Below are positions 42,772-51,649 of a stretch of 64,000 bases of DNA, one piece after another. Source of the DNA: Zoogloea sp041914405 (GTDB lineage: Bacteria > Pseudomonadota > Gammaproteobacteria > Burkholderiales > Rhodocyclaceae); the NCBI RefSeq assembly GCF_041914405.1, contig NZ_JAYSDK010000002.1, positions 62,001-126,000 of the forward strand, read 5' to 3'. The notes below the pieces were generated by a model. That model searched no databases and was not told the DNA's origin. It saw nothing but the letters and a program-made list of their open reading frames with translations. Each line of letters opens with the position of its first letter. Positions within the stretch are counted from its first letter, which is position 1. The position numbers were made by a program, and so were the translations under genes.

Positions 42772-43488
42772 ATGAAAAATATCGCTGTCATCTACCACAG
42801 TGCCCATGGCCATACCGAGCATATTGCCCGGCATGTTGCAGAAGGGGCACGGAGTACCCCCGATACGGACGTTCGTCTCGTCAGGGCCGAGGAAGTTACA
42901 TCGCAACCCAACAGTCTTCTCGAGTTCGATGGTTTTCTGCTGGGCTCGCCCACTTATTTGGGGGGTGTTTCAGGGACCTTCAAGAATTTCATGGATTCGA
43001 CCGGCGGTCTGTGGCGCACGCAGCGGCTCAAGGGAAAACTGGCCGCCGGCTTTACGGTGTCTTCGCTTCCTGCCGGTGACAAGCAGTCAACGTTGATCTC
43101 TTTGTTCACGTTCTGCATGCAGCGCGGAATGTTGTGGCTCGGCAATCCCATTCTCCCGGAGCAGCATCGTGGCGTGCCTTACGACGAAGCGGCGAACCGC
43201 TTGGGCTCGTGGTCCGGGTTGATGGCGCAGGCGGGGCATTCAGCTGCGGCAGACGCCTTTGTTGCTGGCGACATCAAGACAGCCCGGATGTTTGGACGCA
43301 ACTTTGCCGAGACTGCGCACCGCATTTCAAACGAAACGCAGAACTTGAGTGGCTGCGTCATTCTTCGGCCGGATGTCCTCGTTCCGGCTCGCCGCTTGGG
43401 TGACAGGGCGGTTTGCAATGACGCAATTGAGGTGTTACGCAAGCGGCTTCAGTCCTCGATCAGCCCCATTTCCTTCAATACTTCCTGA
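42772..43488 (+). CDS. Flavodoxin/WrbA-like NAD(P)H-quinone reductase family protein
   Basis: 238 residues. The FMN phosphate loop is YHSAHGHTEHIA at the N-terminus and the isoalloxazine-binding GSPTYLGGVSGTFKNFMD follows at about 64-81, as in WrbA/NQO-type flavoproteins. The C-terminal 60 residues are an extension beyond a normal WrbA. It probably forms an operon with DUF2938 under the MerR regulator, suggesting response to quinones or oxidants. Its last 40 nt overlap, tail to tail, the gene on the other strand. GGAG precedes the ATG at 42772. Confidence 0.82.
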   Translation: MKNIAVIYHSAHGHTEHIARHVAEGARSTPDTDVRLVRAEEVTSQPNSLLEFDGFLLGSPTYLGGVSGTFKNFMDSTGGLWRTQRLKGKLAAGFTVSSLPAGDKQSTLISLFTFCMQRGMLWLGNPILPEQHRGVPYDEAANRLGSWSGLMAQAGHSAAADAFVAGDIKTARMFGRNFAETAHRISNETQNLSGCVILRPDVLVPARRLGDRAVCNDAIEVLRKRLQSSISPISFNTS

Positions 43489-43838
43489 GCCGAGCGGAAG
43501 GCGTCGATGGCGAGGGGGAAGCCGCAGTAAACGGTGGCGTGCAGCAGTGTTTCCTGGATTTCCTTCACGCTGGCGCCATTATTGACAGCGCCGCGAACGT
43601 GGCCTTTGAGCTCGGTGCTCCGGCCGAGGGCGGTCAGCATCGACAGGGTGAGCAGGCTGCGGGTCTTCAGGTCGAGTCCGTCGCGGCACCAGGTGGTGCC
43701 CCAGGCGTTGCGGGTGACGAATTCCTGGAGGGGCGCGGTGAAGGCGTCCACGTTGGCGAAGGCTTTGTCGACAAAGGCTTCGCCCATCACTTGTTTGCGC
43801 TTTTGCAAGCCCTGTTCGAATTGTGCGTCGCGACTCAT
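43449..43838 (-). CDS. Carboxymuconolactone decarboxylase family protein (PcaC-like)
   Basis: 129 residues, all helical. WGTTWCRDGLDLKTRSLLTL and HVRGAVNNGASVKEIQETLL with HATVYCG match the PcaC/CMD family. True PcaC decarboxylates 4-carboxymuconolactone in protocatechuate degradation; no other pca gene is nearby, so an AhpD-like or other role is possible. The ATG at 43838 matches the family N-terminus. Its 3' end overlaps the flavodoxin-like gene by 40 nt. Confidence 0.85.
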   Translation of the reverse strand: MSRDAQFEQGLQKRKQVMGEAFVDKAFANVDAFTAPLQEFVTRNAWGTTWCRDGLDLKTRSLLTLSMLTALGRSTELKGHVRGAVNNGASVKEIQETLLHATVYCGFPLAIDAFRSAQEVLKEMGLIED

Positions 43839-43939
43839 GGTGAAGACTCCTGATGGAAATGACCATGAGCTTATCTGCCGCAATTCCCGGCTGGCAACGG
43901 AAACATCCGGAAGAGGCGTACTTCTGGATACGCCTCCTT

Positions 43940-44257
43940 TCACCTGGATTGGTGGTAGGCCGCTACCAGAACCTTGGCCTTGAGCCGCATGATGTCTTTC
44001 AGCATGCGTATTTTTCGGTCATGTTCCTGGTGCGCCAGATCGTAGATCTGCTTCTTGAGTGTTTCATCACAGGCTTCAGGAAAGCTCAGGGACCATTGAG
44101 TGAAATAGCCGTCGTAGCTGTCAATCGTCTTGATCAGCTCGAACCTGAGCTTTTCCCGGCTCTTCACCGGGATGGATGCCAGTATTTCCTCTATATCGGC
44201 ATCGTAATCGTGGTTGCGCCGGTTGTTCGGGACGGGAAAGTCGATGATCTGGGTCAT
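43940..44257 (-). CDS. Small hypothetical protein
   Basis: 105 residues, charged and probably helical (DADIEEILASIPVKSREKLR, LAHQEHDRKIRMLKDIMRLK). No family recognised, no signal peptide. The ATG at 44257 follows AGGTG with suitable spacing. Same strand as the PcaC-like gene, 101 nt upstream of it, so they may be cotranscribed. Confidence 0.6.
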   Translation of the reverse strand: MTQIIDFPVPNNRRNHDYDADIEEILASIPVKSREKLRFELIKTIDSYDGYFTQWSLSFPEACDETLKKQIYDLAHQEHDRKIRMLKDIMRLKAKVLVAAYHQSR

Positions 44258-44486
44258 GGCTGCATTCACCTGTTTAGCGTTTCGAGCAAGGCGGAGCGTG
44301 CCTTGGTGATGCGTTCGAACTTTTCGTGACGGTTCCCGGCGTCGCCTGGACCGGAGGTTGCCAGGCAAGTGGGTTGAATTGATGGAAACATGACAAGAAC
44401 CGCTTGTTAGAACGCTGTTCCCAATCGGGTTGCAAATAGCGCACCAAGAATTCTTGAAGGCTGCCGGCCCACGCGCGCGCAAGAAA

Positions 44487-44513
44487 TGAAAAACCCGCCA
44501 CGTGGGCGGGTTT
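44487..44513 (-). terminator. Rho-independent terminator of the PEP-CTERM gene
   Basis: On the minus strand AAACCCGCC-(CACGT)-GGCGGGTTTTTC: an 8-9 bp GC-rich stem with a run of five T directly after, 28 nt past the stop codon. The A-run on the other side would let it work in both directions. Confidence 0.85.
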
Positions 44514-44540
44514 CGTCAAGCCTTGAGCGGTGTAGCGGGC

Positions 44541-45227
44541 TCAGGCCGTCTTCTTGCGGCGGAAGATCCCGGCACCGAGGATGCCCAGGCCGACGAGGGC
44601 CATGCTGCCGGGCTCGGGCACGTGGGAGGCGCCATTGCTGAAGTTGGCGGTCCAGGCCAGCGAGCCATTGATCCACGGGCCGTCCCAGGCCTGGCTGTTC
44701 AGCAGGGAGAGGTTGGCGTTGTTGTTGAACCAGACAACCTTGCCGTCGTTGGCAACGTTCGAGTCCGCCCAGATGAGACCCCAGGAGGCGCCGCCGGCTT
44801 GACTGTTGTCGGTGACGGTCAGCAGGGCGACATACTCGTTGCCGGCGGTCAGCGCCAGGTTGCCGGTGTTGACGGTGATCGGCTGCAGGCCGTTGCCGAA
44901 CACGGAGACATTGCTGCTGAACAGTGCCGGGCCGGTGGCCGGGCCGTGGCCACCGAGGGCGCCGCTCCATGCGTAAACCTGGGCCAGGGCGGAGATGGTG
45001 TTGCCATTGGTGTTCACATAGAACGTGAAGTCATTCAGCGTGCTGCCGGCGGCAAGGAAGGTTTCGCCGTAGGTGCTGGTGCTGCCGCTGCCACCCCAGG
45101 ATGAGAGGCTGGAGCTGCCATCCCAAACGGGGACGGTGTTGATCACTGCGGCGTGAGCCACTTGCGTCATGCCGAAGGAGAGGCAGACAACAGCGATGGA
45201 GGCACCCAGCTTTTTCAGACCGAACAT
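44541..45227 (-). CDS. PEP-CTERM sorting domain protein
   Basis: 228 residues. A signal peptide (ends THVAHA-like, near residue 26: TQVAHA), a Ser/Gly/Asn-rich beta domain, then the C-terminal tripartite signal VPEPGSMALVGLGILGAGIF followed by RRKKTA. PEP-CTERM proteins are processed by exosortase and often relate to exopolysaccharide or floc formation; the exosortase gene is not in this window. AT-rich upstream DNA to 45500 is likely promoter. The ATG at 45227 fits the signal peptide. Confidence 0.9.
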   Translation of the reverse strand: MFGLKKLGASIAVVCLSFGMTQVAHAAVINTVPVWDGSSSLSSWGGSGSTSTYGETFLAAGSTLNDFTFYVNTNGNTISALAQVYAWSGALGGHGPATGPALFSSNVSVFGNGLQPITVNTGNLALTAGNEYVALLTVTDNSQAGGASWGLIWADSNVANDGKVVWFNNNANLSLLNSQAWDGPWINGSLAWTANFSNGASHVPEPGSMALVGLGILGAGIFRRKKTA

Positions 45228-45500
45228 TATTGTTTTCCATTAAGTATTAGAGCCGGCGACGCTAAGCAATGGTTGTGCCACGACGGAAAATCAAGGGTTT
45301 ATCAATGATTTTGTTGTTTGTTGAAGATAATTTGTAAAAAACGTCGACAACAACTATTTCACGCTTTCGGGGCGAGCCGTCGTTTTAAACCCCATCGAAA
45401 AAACAGTTTTTCAGATCCATGCATGGACTTATCCTAGAGTGATATTGAGTGCCGCGCGTTTGTGCTGGGTTTTCCGACATCCTTTCCAACGAGTTCGCCC

Positions 45501-46388
45501 ATGGGTTCCTTGATCTCTCCGCAAGACTTGCCCACCTGGGTTCCGGGACGGGTGTTGTCGGCCAGCGATGGCCTGGGGTGGAAGGACGTGGGGCACCGGA
45601 CTTATCTGTACACCGGGCTCGATGTGGCCATTCCGCCGATAGATCATTTCATGGTGGTCCGCTATCGCACGGGGCAGACGCCCATGGATCGGCGGGTCGA
45701 GGGGCGGTGGACGCGGCGACAGTGCGCGCCGGGCGAGTTCTCCCTGCTGACCCGTTCGGAGCCGTCCCACTGGCATTGGACCGAGTGCATCGAGGTGTCT
45801 CACACGTATCTGTCGGATGCGCTGATGCAGCGGGTGGCGGCGGACATCACCGAGCGGGCGGTGGCGGACATCCGGCTGCACGATGTGCTGCAGGCGCGGG
45901 ATCCGGTGGTGATGAACGTGGTCGATGCAATCAGCGCGGAGGCGGGGCAGCGGGGGTTTGGCGGCGGCCTGTACGTGGAGGCGCTGTCTATCCAGCTGGC
46001 GGTGCATCTGTTCCGCCAGTACGCGTCCATCCAGTTTCGTGACGAGGTGCCGATGGGGCCTTTGTCGCCGGCGCGGATGCGGCGGCTAGCCGAGTTTGTG
46101 GATGCCCACCTGCAGGACAGCATCTCCATCGAGCAGATGGCGGCGACGCTGGGCTTGGGGGTGTGGACCTTCTCGAAGCATTTCCGCGCGACGACGGGGG
46201 TTTCGCCCTACGACTACGTGACGCGGCGGCGTCTGGAGCGGGCGGTGCAACTGCTGACGGCGGGGGAGCTGGCGATCAAGGAGGTGGCTGCGGATTGCGG
46301 TTTCTCCGATCAGGCGCATCTGACGCGGGTGATGCGGGCACGGCTGGGGACGACGCCAGCGCGGATGCGCAAGGACCGTAGCGGCTAG
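45501..46388 (+). CDS. AraC-family transcriptional regulator
   Basis: 295 residues. The N-terminal half resembles the AraC-binding-like domain 'AraC_binding_2' (MVVRYRTGQTPMDRRVEG); the C-terminal 100 residues contain two HTH motifs (ISIEQMAATLGLGVWTFSKH, then ELAIKEVAADCGFSDQAHLT) with the family signature. It converges with the hydrolase-monooxygenase operon and may control it. Start ATG 45501 is preferred over GTG 45462, which would add a non-conserved stretch. Confidence 0.88.
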   Translation: MGSLISPQDLPTWVPGRVLSASDGLGWKDVGHRTYLYTGLDVAIPPIDHFMVVRYRTGQTPMDRRVEGRWTRRQCAPGEFSLLTRSEPSHWHWTECIEVSHTYLSDALMQRVAADITERAVADIRLHDVLQARDPVVMNVVDAISAEAGQRGFGGGLYVEALSIQLAVHLFRQYASIQFRDEVPMGPLSPARMRRLAEFVDAHLQDSISIEQMAATLGLGVWTFSKHFRATTGVSPYDYVTRRRLERAVQLLTAGELAIKEVAADCGFSDQAHLTRVMRARLGTTPARMRKDRSG

Positions 46389-46485
46389 TAAAAAGGGGCG
46401 CAGCGGCAATGCCGATGCGCCCGAAAGGCGCGCCCTGCAGAACGAGGGGCGCCTGCGCTTGCAGCCTGTCAGGGCCGCCCGGGCA

Positions 46486-47544
46486 TCACCTTCCGGAGGT
46501 GATCAGTTGCGACAGCAGTTCCTTCAAATGGCTGTCTACTTCAGCAATACAGTTTGCGTCGGTGCCGAACAGGGCGAGGTGGCCGTCGATGCTGTTCAGC
46601 GGCCGGAACTCGCTGCCCGGGATGAGTTGCTGCTCCGCCAGGCAGTCGGTCGGCGGGAAGAACATGTCGTGGCTGATTGGCATCACGAAGGTCTTGGCCT
46701 TGATGCGGCCGAGGGCGTCGGCGAGATTGCCGCCGGTGTGGCGGCTCACGTCGCCGCGCTGCCACTTCCAGGCCATGCACAGCAGGTTGTTCGGGTCCAT
46801 CGGGCCAAAGTAGCCGTTCATGAACTGCTCGATGAAGCTCTGCATGTCGTCGAAGCCGAGCACCCGGTGGCGGCCACAGCGGAAGAACTCGGTGCTCCAG
46901 CCCATCACCGTCCATAGCTTGGCGTGCCGGCGCAGGCCGGCGGCTAGGTCGGCTGGGGATGTGTAGCCGCCATCGCGAAATCCGGGATCGGTGGTGATGG
47001 CTTCCATCAGCGTGTCGGCAAATACGAAGTCGTGCTCGGTGTTGCGCGCTGTGCCGGCAATGGGGGCGGCCCGCTCGACCATCTCGGGGTAGCGCACCGC
47101 CCATTCGTAGGTCTGCTGGGCGCCCATCGAGCCGCCGACCACCAGTGCCAGCCGTTCGATGCCGAAATGCTGGGTGAGCAGCCGGTGCTGGGCACGCACG
47201 TCGTCGCCGATGCGCACGCGTGGGAAGCGCGGCCCGGCGATGTCGGCCGGCGCGTTGCTGGGCGACAGGGACAGGCCGCTGCCGATCTGATTGACGACGA
47301 TGATGAAGTAGCGCTCGGGGTCGAGGGCGTGGCCGGGGCCGATGTAGACCTGCTCCATGATCTTGCTGGTGCCGGAGTACCAGGTCGGCACGAGGATGGC
47401 GTTGTCCCGCGCTTCGTTGAGCTGGCCGTGGGTAGCCACGGCCAGCGTGCAGTCTTCGAGCACGCCGCCTTCTTCGAGTTCGAGGCGGCCGATGTCGATG
47501 AGCTTGAAGGGGCCGTGGACGTCCTGGCTGTAGTAGGTGTTCAT
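46486..47544 (-). CDS. MetX-like alpha/beta hydrolase
   Basis: 352 residues, homoserine-acetyltransferase-type alpha/beta hydrolase. The nucleophile elbow is GGSMGAQQTYEW; an Asp/His pair appears in PISHDMFFPP and NSIDGHLALFG. The family includes acyltransferases and esterases. Pairing with the monooxygenase gene 43 nt upstream suggests hydrolysis of the ester or lactone formed from a ketone, rather than methionine synthesis. GGAGGAG precedes the ATG at 47544. Confidence 0.85.
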   Translation of the reverse strand: MNTYYSQDVHGPFKLIDIGRLELEEGGVLEDCTLAVATHGQLNEARDNAILVPTWYSGTSKIMEQVYIGPGHALDPERYFIIVVNQIGSGLSLSPSNAPADIAGPRFPRVRIGDDVRAQHRLLTQHFGIERLALVVGGSMGAQQTYEWAVRYPEMVERAAPIAGTARNTEHDFVFADTLMEAITTDPGFRDGGYTSPADLAAGLRRHAKLWTVMGWSTEFFRCGRHRVLGFDDMQSFIEQFMNGYFGPMDPNNLLCMAWKWQRGDVSRHTGGNLADALGRIKAKTFVMPISHDMFFPPTDCLAEQQLIPGSEFRPLNSIDGHLALFGTDANCIAEVDSHLKELLSQLITSGR

Positions 47545-47587
47545 GGTCTTGTCTCCTCCTGGGATCGTTGGCGTGGTGTGGCGTGGC

Positions 47588-49237
47588 TCAGCGCATCGCG
47601 AAGCCGGGGTAGCCCTTGCTGGCGAGTTCGTCGCACTGGCGGTTGTAGTTGCCGACGCCGCCGATGTAGGAGATGAGCCGGCGCGGCTTGCCTTCGACGT
47701 TGGAGCCCATGTACCAGGAGTCGGTCTTGACGACGAGGGTGGCGGCAGCGGTTTCGTCATGGTGCTGCACCCAGGCGTCCTCGAAATCCTGGGTGGCTTC
47801 GACGACCTGCTTGCCGTGCTTGCGGGCGTAGGCGATGCAGTCGGTGATCCAGTCCACCTGTTGCTGCAGGCAGGTCGTCATGTTGCACAGGGCGGCGGAG
47901 GGCGCGAGGGGGGCACCGGTGGTGAACAGGTTGGGGTAGCCATGCACCTGCAGGCCCATGGAGCTGCGGATTTCCCGGCTCCATTGTTCCTTGAGGGAGC
48001 GCCCGCCGCGGCCGCGGATGTCGATGCGGCTCAGTGCGCCGGAGCCGGCGTCGAAGCCGAGGGCCAGGATGATCACGTCCACTTCGTGCACTTTGCCGTC
48101 GGCGGTCTGGATGCCTTCCGGCACGATGCGCTCGATGGGCGCCTTGCGGCAGTCCACGCCTTCCACGTTGGGCTGCAGGAACACTTCCAGATACTTGTTC
48201 TCCAGCGGTACGCGGTGGGTGCCGAAGCCGTAGTCCTGCGGGATCAGCAGCTCGCACAGGTCGGCCCGGTGCTGCAGGCGGTCGCGCATCTTGGCGCGCA
48301 CGAACTTCGACACTTCCTCGCTGACGGCCTCGTCGAAGAACATCTCGGGGAAGGAGGCCAGCCACAGGGCCAGGGAGCCGTCGTTCCAGTTGCGCTCGAG
48401 GATGGCGGTGCGTTCCTCGGGCGTTTTCTCGTCCCATGGGCCAGCGTCGAAGTCGTAGTCGAAGCCAGCGAAGGTGCTGCGTACGCGCTGCTTGGTTTCA
48501 TGGAAGCGCTCGCCCCATTTCTGCCAGTCCTGCGCCGAGTACTTGGGGTTCTGCATCGGGATGATGTACTGCGGTGTGCGCACGAAAACCTTCATCGAGC
48601 CGACTTCCGGCGCGATGGTCTGGATCACCTGGATGCCGGTGGCGCCGGTGCCGACCACGGCGACCCGCTTGCCCTTCAGATCCACCGGCTCCTTCGGCCA
48701 CAGGCCGGTGATGAGTACCTCGCCCTTGAAGCTGGATTGGCCGGGGAAGCGGTCGACGATGGGGGCCGACAGCATGCCGCAGCAGGCGAGCAGGTACTGG
48801 GCAGTGATCGTTTCTCCAGCGGCTGTGGTGATGCGCCACAGGTCCGCGGCCTCGTCGAAATGGGCCGAGGCGATGCGGGTGCCAAACTGGATGTCCTTCT
48901 TCAGATCGAGCGTGTCGGCCACGTGGTTGAGCCAGCGCTCGGTCTCCGGTTGGGCGGGGAAGCGTTCGGACGGCTGCCACGACTTGTACAGCTCTTCGGA
49001 GAACCAGTATTGGTAGATCTCGGCCTGGGAGTCGAAGCGGGCTCCGGGGTAGCGGTTCCAGTACCAGGTGCCGCCGACGCCACTGCCGGTTTCATAGGCG
49101 CGCACCTTGAGGCCCATCTCGCGCAGGCGATGCAGCTGGTACAGGCCGGCGACGCCGGCGCCGATCACCAACGCGTCGAGATGTTCGGCTTGGGGTTGAG
49201 GGCTAATGACGCTCTGCGGGGTGTCTTGCGTACTCAT
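47588..49237 (-). CDS. Baeyer-Villiger-type flavin monooxygenase
   Basis: 549 residues. FAD-binding GAGVAGLYQ near the N-terminus, GGTWYWNRYPGARFD, and the NADPH-binding GTGATGIQVIQ place it with cyclohexanone/phenylacetone monooxygenases. The family fingerprint is F-x-G-x-x-x-H-x-x-x-W-P/D; here it reads FKGEVLITGLWP, so the histidine is replaced by isoleucine. That residue matters in characterised enzymes, so activity may differ. GGAG before the ATG at 49237. Forms an operon with the MetX-like hydrolase. Confidence 0.88.
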   Translation of the reverse strand: MSTQDTPQSVISPQPQAEHLDALVIGAGVAGLYQLHRLREMGLKVRAYETGSGVGGTWYWNRYPGARFDSQAEIYQYWFSEELYKSWQPSERFPAQPETERWLNHVADTLDLKKDIQFGTRIASAHFDEAADLWRITTAAGETITAQYLLACCGMLSAPIVDRFPGQSSFKGEVLITGLWPKEPVDLKGKRVAVVGTGATGIQVIQTIAPEVGSMKVFVRTPQYIIPMQNPKYSAQDWQKWGERFHETKQRVRSTFAGFDYDFDAGPWDEKTPEERTAILERNWNDGSLALWLASFPEMFFDEAVSEEVSKFVRAKMRDRLQHRADLCELLIPQDYGFGTHRVPLENKYLEVFLQPNVEGVDCRKAPIERIVPEGIQTADGKVHEVDVIILALGFDAGSGALSRIDIRGRGGRSLKEQWSREIRSSMGLQVHGYPNLFTTGAPLAPSAALCNMTTCLQQQVDWITDCIAYARKHGKQVVEATQDFEDAWVQHHDETAAATLVVKTDSWYMGSNVEGKPRRLISYIGGVGNYNRQCDELASKGYPGFAMR

Positions 49238-49421
49238 TTTCTTGTCTCCATTGCCTTGTCGTTGTGGAAATGGCCACCGGCCCTGTACCGGCCCGGGAGG
49301 CGGCACGCCGGCTCTGCGTGGGGCGGAGTCCTTGCGTGCTGGAGACAAATCTATGAGCGATGGGCCTGGGCTTTCTTGTCGATCCTTGGCGTTGTTTTGA
49401 ACAAAACGGGAAAGGGCGTGA

Positions 49422-50336
49422 TCAGCGTCCCAATACCGTGTTGAGGAGATTCGCCAGCCGCGCACCCGCGAGGGGAAGTTGCTGGCGCACCACCGTTCTG
49501 GCATTGGAAATGTAGGTCGGCGACAGGACGATGAGCGCGTCCACCGGCTCGTAACAGGCGAATCCGTTGAAGCGGTAGGCGCGGTTGCGGGCGAGGTGGT
49601 TGCTCTCCAGCGCCCAGGCTTCCGGCGCGAAGGCGAGCGTGTCGACGTCCAGCCTTCGGGCGGACTGGAGCAGGCGCTTCAGCACTGGTGCCGGAGCCTG
49701 CTGCTGGTTGCTGACGGCAACGCCGAAGGCCAGGTTGACGAACTCCTTGTCCCAAACTCCGTGCAGGTTGCGCGCGCCCTTTGTGGTGGTGCCGGACAGG
49801 GCGACCTGGACGTTATTGCCGCCCCGGTCCGTGTGGCTGCCGTGCTGGTCGGTGACGTCATCGGCGTAGACATTGCTGGCCGCATGCAGCGGCTGATGCA
49901 GGTCACCGACGAGATGGACGATCCATTTGAGGGCTTCGGCGCGCTCGCGGGCCGGGCGGCTTGTGTCGCTGAACACGTCGCTCAGCTGCCTGATCCTGCC
50001 TGGCGCACATTGCTGCTGGGGGCAGTCCGGCACGGAGGCGTCACAGGCGGTGATGTCGATGTAATGCCATGACGGGCGGTTGGCGGCTGTCGAGCGGATT
50101 TCATCAGCCCAGACGGAGACAGCAGCGAGGGTGTTGCGCCCCGAAGCCGTATGACCGTCGGCCAGCAGGTCGTCGGCAAGCAGCGTGCTGACCTGCGCCC
50201 GGGCTTTGTCGGTGAGCAGGGCGTCGGCAATGGCGCCGACGGTTCTGTGCCCGGCGGCGCCCCAGGCGTGGGCTGCAGTAGAGACGGCAAACAACAGCGC
50301 GGCAAGGCCGGATAAGGCGAGATGGGCGGGTTTCAT
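49422..50336 (-). CDS. S1/P1-type nuclease
   Basis: 304 residues, secreted: the signal peptide ends at AHA and the mature protein starts WGAAGHRTVG, whose Trp and His are zinc ligands in the P1 nuclease family. Further ligands are in WHYIDI and in WIVHLVGDLHQPLH, plus DRGGNNVQV. The family cuts single-stranded DNA/RNA in the periplasm or outside. The ATG at 50336 is directly before the signal peptide. Confidence 0.9.
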   Translation of the reverse strand: MKPAHLALSGLAALLFAVSTAAHAWGAAGHRTVGAIADALLTDKARAQVSTLLADDLLADGHTASGRNTLAAVSVWADEIRSTAANRPSWHYIDITACDASVPDCPQQQCAPGRIRQLSDVFSDTSRPARERAEALKWIVHLVGDLHQPLHAASNVYADDVTDQHGSHTDRGGNNVQVALSGTTTKGARNLHGVWDKEFVNLAFGVAVSNQQQAPAPVLKRLLQSARRLDVDTLAFAPEAWALESNHLARNRAYRFNGFACYEPVDALIVLSPTYISNARTVVRQQLPLAGARLANLLNTVLGR

Positions 50337-50825
50337 CTGCGGTCTCCATGATGCGGGCCTGCGCATTATGGACCGGATTGTCCGTTGGTGAGGGGGCGCT
50401 GTAGGTACTGCTGGTGTCGTTTCGATTCACTAAAAGAATGGATTCGCGCCTTTATTTCACGGCTTTTTTGGTCTTGTGCTGAATGGCTTTTCTGTTTGCG
50501 GCTTTAAATTGAAGGTATTTGTAAGTGTGGGGATAACTCTGGTAAACATAAAGATATGGTTTTCCATCAACGCTGCTGTCATTGCTATAAAGAGCGGTGA
50601 TGCTCTTTTATGGGGAATTGTTTTTCGGGGGCGCATCTGTTTGGTGCGGTTTTTTGAAATTAAATCGTTATTCATGCTGTACGGTTGAATCTATACAGCG
50701 CTATTCCTATCCTTTTCATCTGGAGCGCTTCTGCGCCATTCGTAAATTCTCCGGTTCATCTCCATAGTTTTCTGTTTTATTTCGAATGCGTCTGAAAGTG
50801 CTTTTCCCATTTTGAAAGGATCCCT
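50337..50825. other. AT-rich leader region of the mos genes, no gene seen
   Basis: The last 380 bp before mosB are much richer in AT than the rest of the window. Short open frames on both strands (50457-50688) overlap each other and look non-coding. ATCGTTAT at 50664-50671 resembles one half of a ModE site (ATCGYTATATA...), but the second half is missing. It probably holds the mos promoter and a long untranslated leader. Confidence 0.45.
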
Positions 50826-51638
50826 ATGAGCAATACGACAGCGGAGCTTGAAGAACTCCTCATGCAGCGCTCGCTGACCGACGCGCAGCTTCTAGCGGCG
50901 GCGGACCAGGCGCCGGAATTCCGCATCCTGCCGGATGCAACGGTAATCAAGATCGGTGGCCAGAGCGTGATCGACCGCGGCCGCTCCGCGGTGTATCCGT
51001 TGGTAGAGGAGATTGTCGCGGCCCGCAAGGCCCACAAGCTGCTGATCGGTACGGGTGCCGGCACGCGTGCGCGCCACCTTTATTCGATCGCCGCGGGGCT
51101 CAACCTGCCGGCTGGCGTTCTGGCGCAGCTGGGTGCTTCGGTGGCGGACCAGAACGCGGCGATGCTGGGGCAGCTCTTGGCTCAGCACGGTATCTCGATG
51201 GTCGATAGCGCCGGCATGTCGGCGGTGCCACTGTTCCTTGCCGAGGTGCATGGCGTCGTCTTCAGCGGCATGCCGCCGTACAAGCTGTGGATCCGTCCGG
51301 GGGTCGAGGGTGTGATTCCGCCGTACCGTACCGATGCGGGTTGTTTCCTGGTGGCCGAGCAGTTCGGCTGCAAGTCGATGATTTACGTGAAGGACGAGGA
51401 CGGCCTGTACACCGCCAATCCGAAGACCTCGAAGGACGCCAAGTTCATTCCGAAGATCTCGGTCGACGAGATGAAGGCGGCCAGGCTGCACGATTCGATC
51501 CTCGAGTTCCCGGTCCTCGACCTGCTGAAGGACGCCCGCTACGTCCGCCAGGTGCAGGTTGTGAACGGCCTCGTCCCCGGCAATCTGACCCGCGCGCTCG
51601 CAGGCGAGCACGTCGGCACCCTCATCACCGCGAGCTGA
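50826..51638 (+). CDS. mosB: Molybdenum storage protein subunit beta
   Basis: 270 residues, same length as I recall for Azotobacter vinelandii MosB, and closely similar in sequence (TVIKIGGQSVIDRGR, LLIGTGAGTRARHLYSIAAG, MPPYKLW, VIPPYRTDAGCFL). The fold is that of UMP kinase-like amino-acid kinases. With MosA it forms a hexameric cage that stores polyoxomolybdate or tungstate clusters using ATP. AAAGGA precedes the ATG at 50826. mosA follows 11 nt later. Confidence 0.95.
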   Translation: MSNTTAELEELLMQRSLTDAQLLAAADQAPEFRILPDATVIKIGGQSVIDRGRSAVYPLVEEIVAARKAHKLLIGTGAGTRARHLYSIAAGLNLPAGVLAQLGASVADQNAAMLGQLLAQHGISMVDSAGMSAVPLFLAEVHGVVFSGMPPYKLWIRPGVEGVIPPYRTDAGCFLVAEQFGCKSMIYVKDEDGLYTANPKTSKDAKFIPKISVDEMKAARLHDSILEFPVLDLLKDARYVRQVQVVNGLVPGNLTRALAGEHVGTLITAS

Positions 51639-51649
51639 GAACCACCGCC

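Noticed and set aside
45416..45427. Palindrome TCCATGCATGGA before the AraC gene
   Set aside because: A 12-bp palindrome alone is weak evidence, and AraC sites are usually direct repeats.
47537..49444. Long open frame opposite the monooxygenase gene
   Set aside because: Shadow of a clear enzyme gene; Gly/Ala/Val/His-biased without motifs.
50664..50671. ModE site before mosB
   Set aside because: Only one half site (ATCGTTAT) is present; the inverted half is missing.
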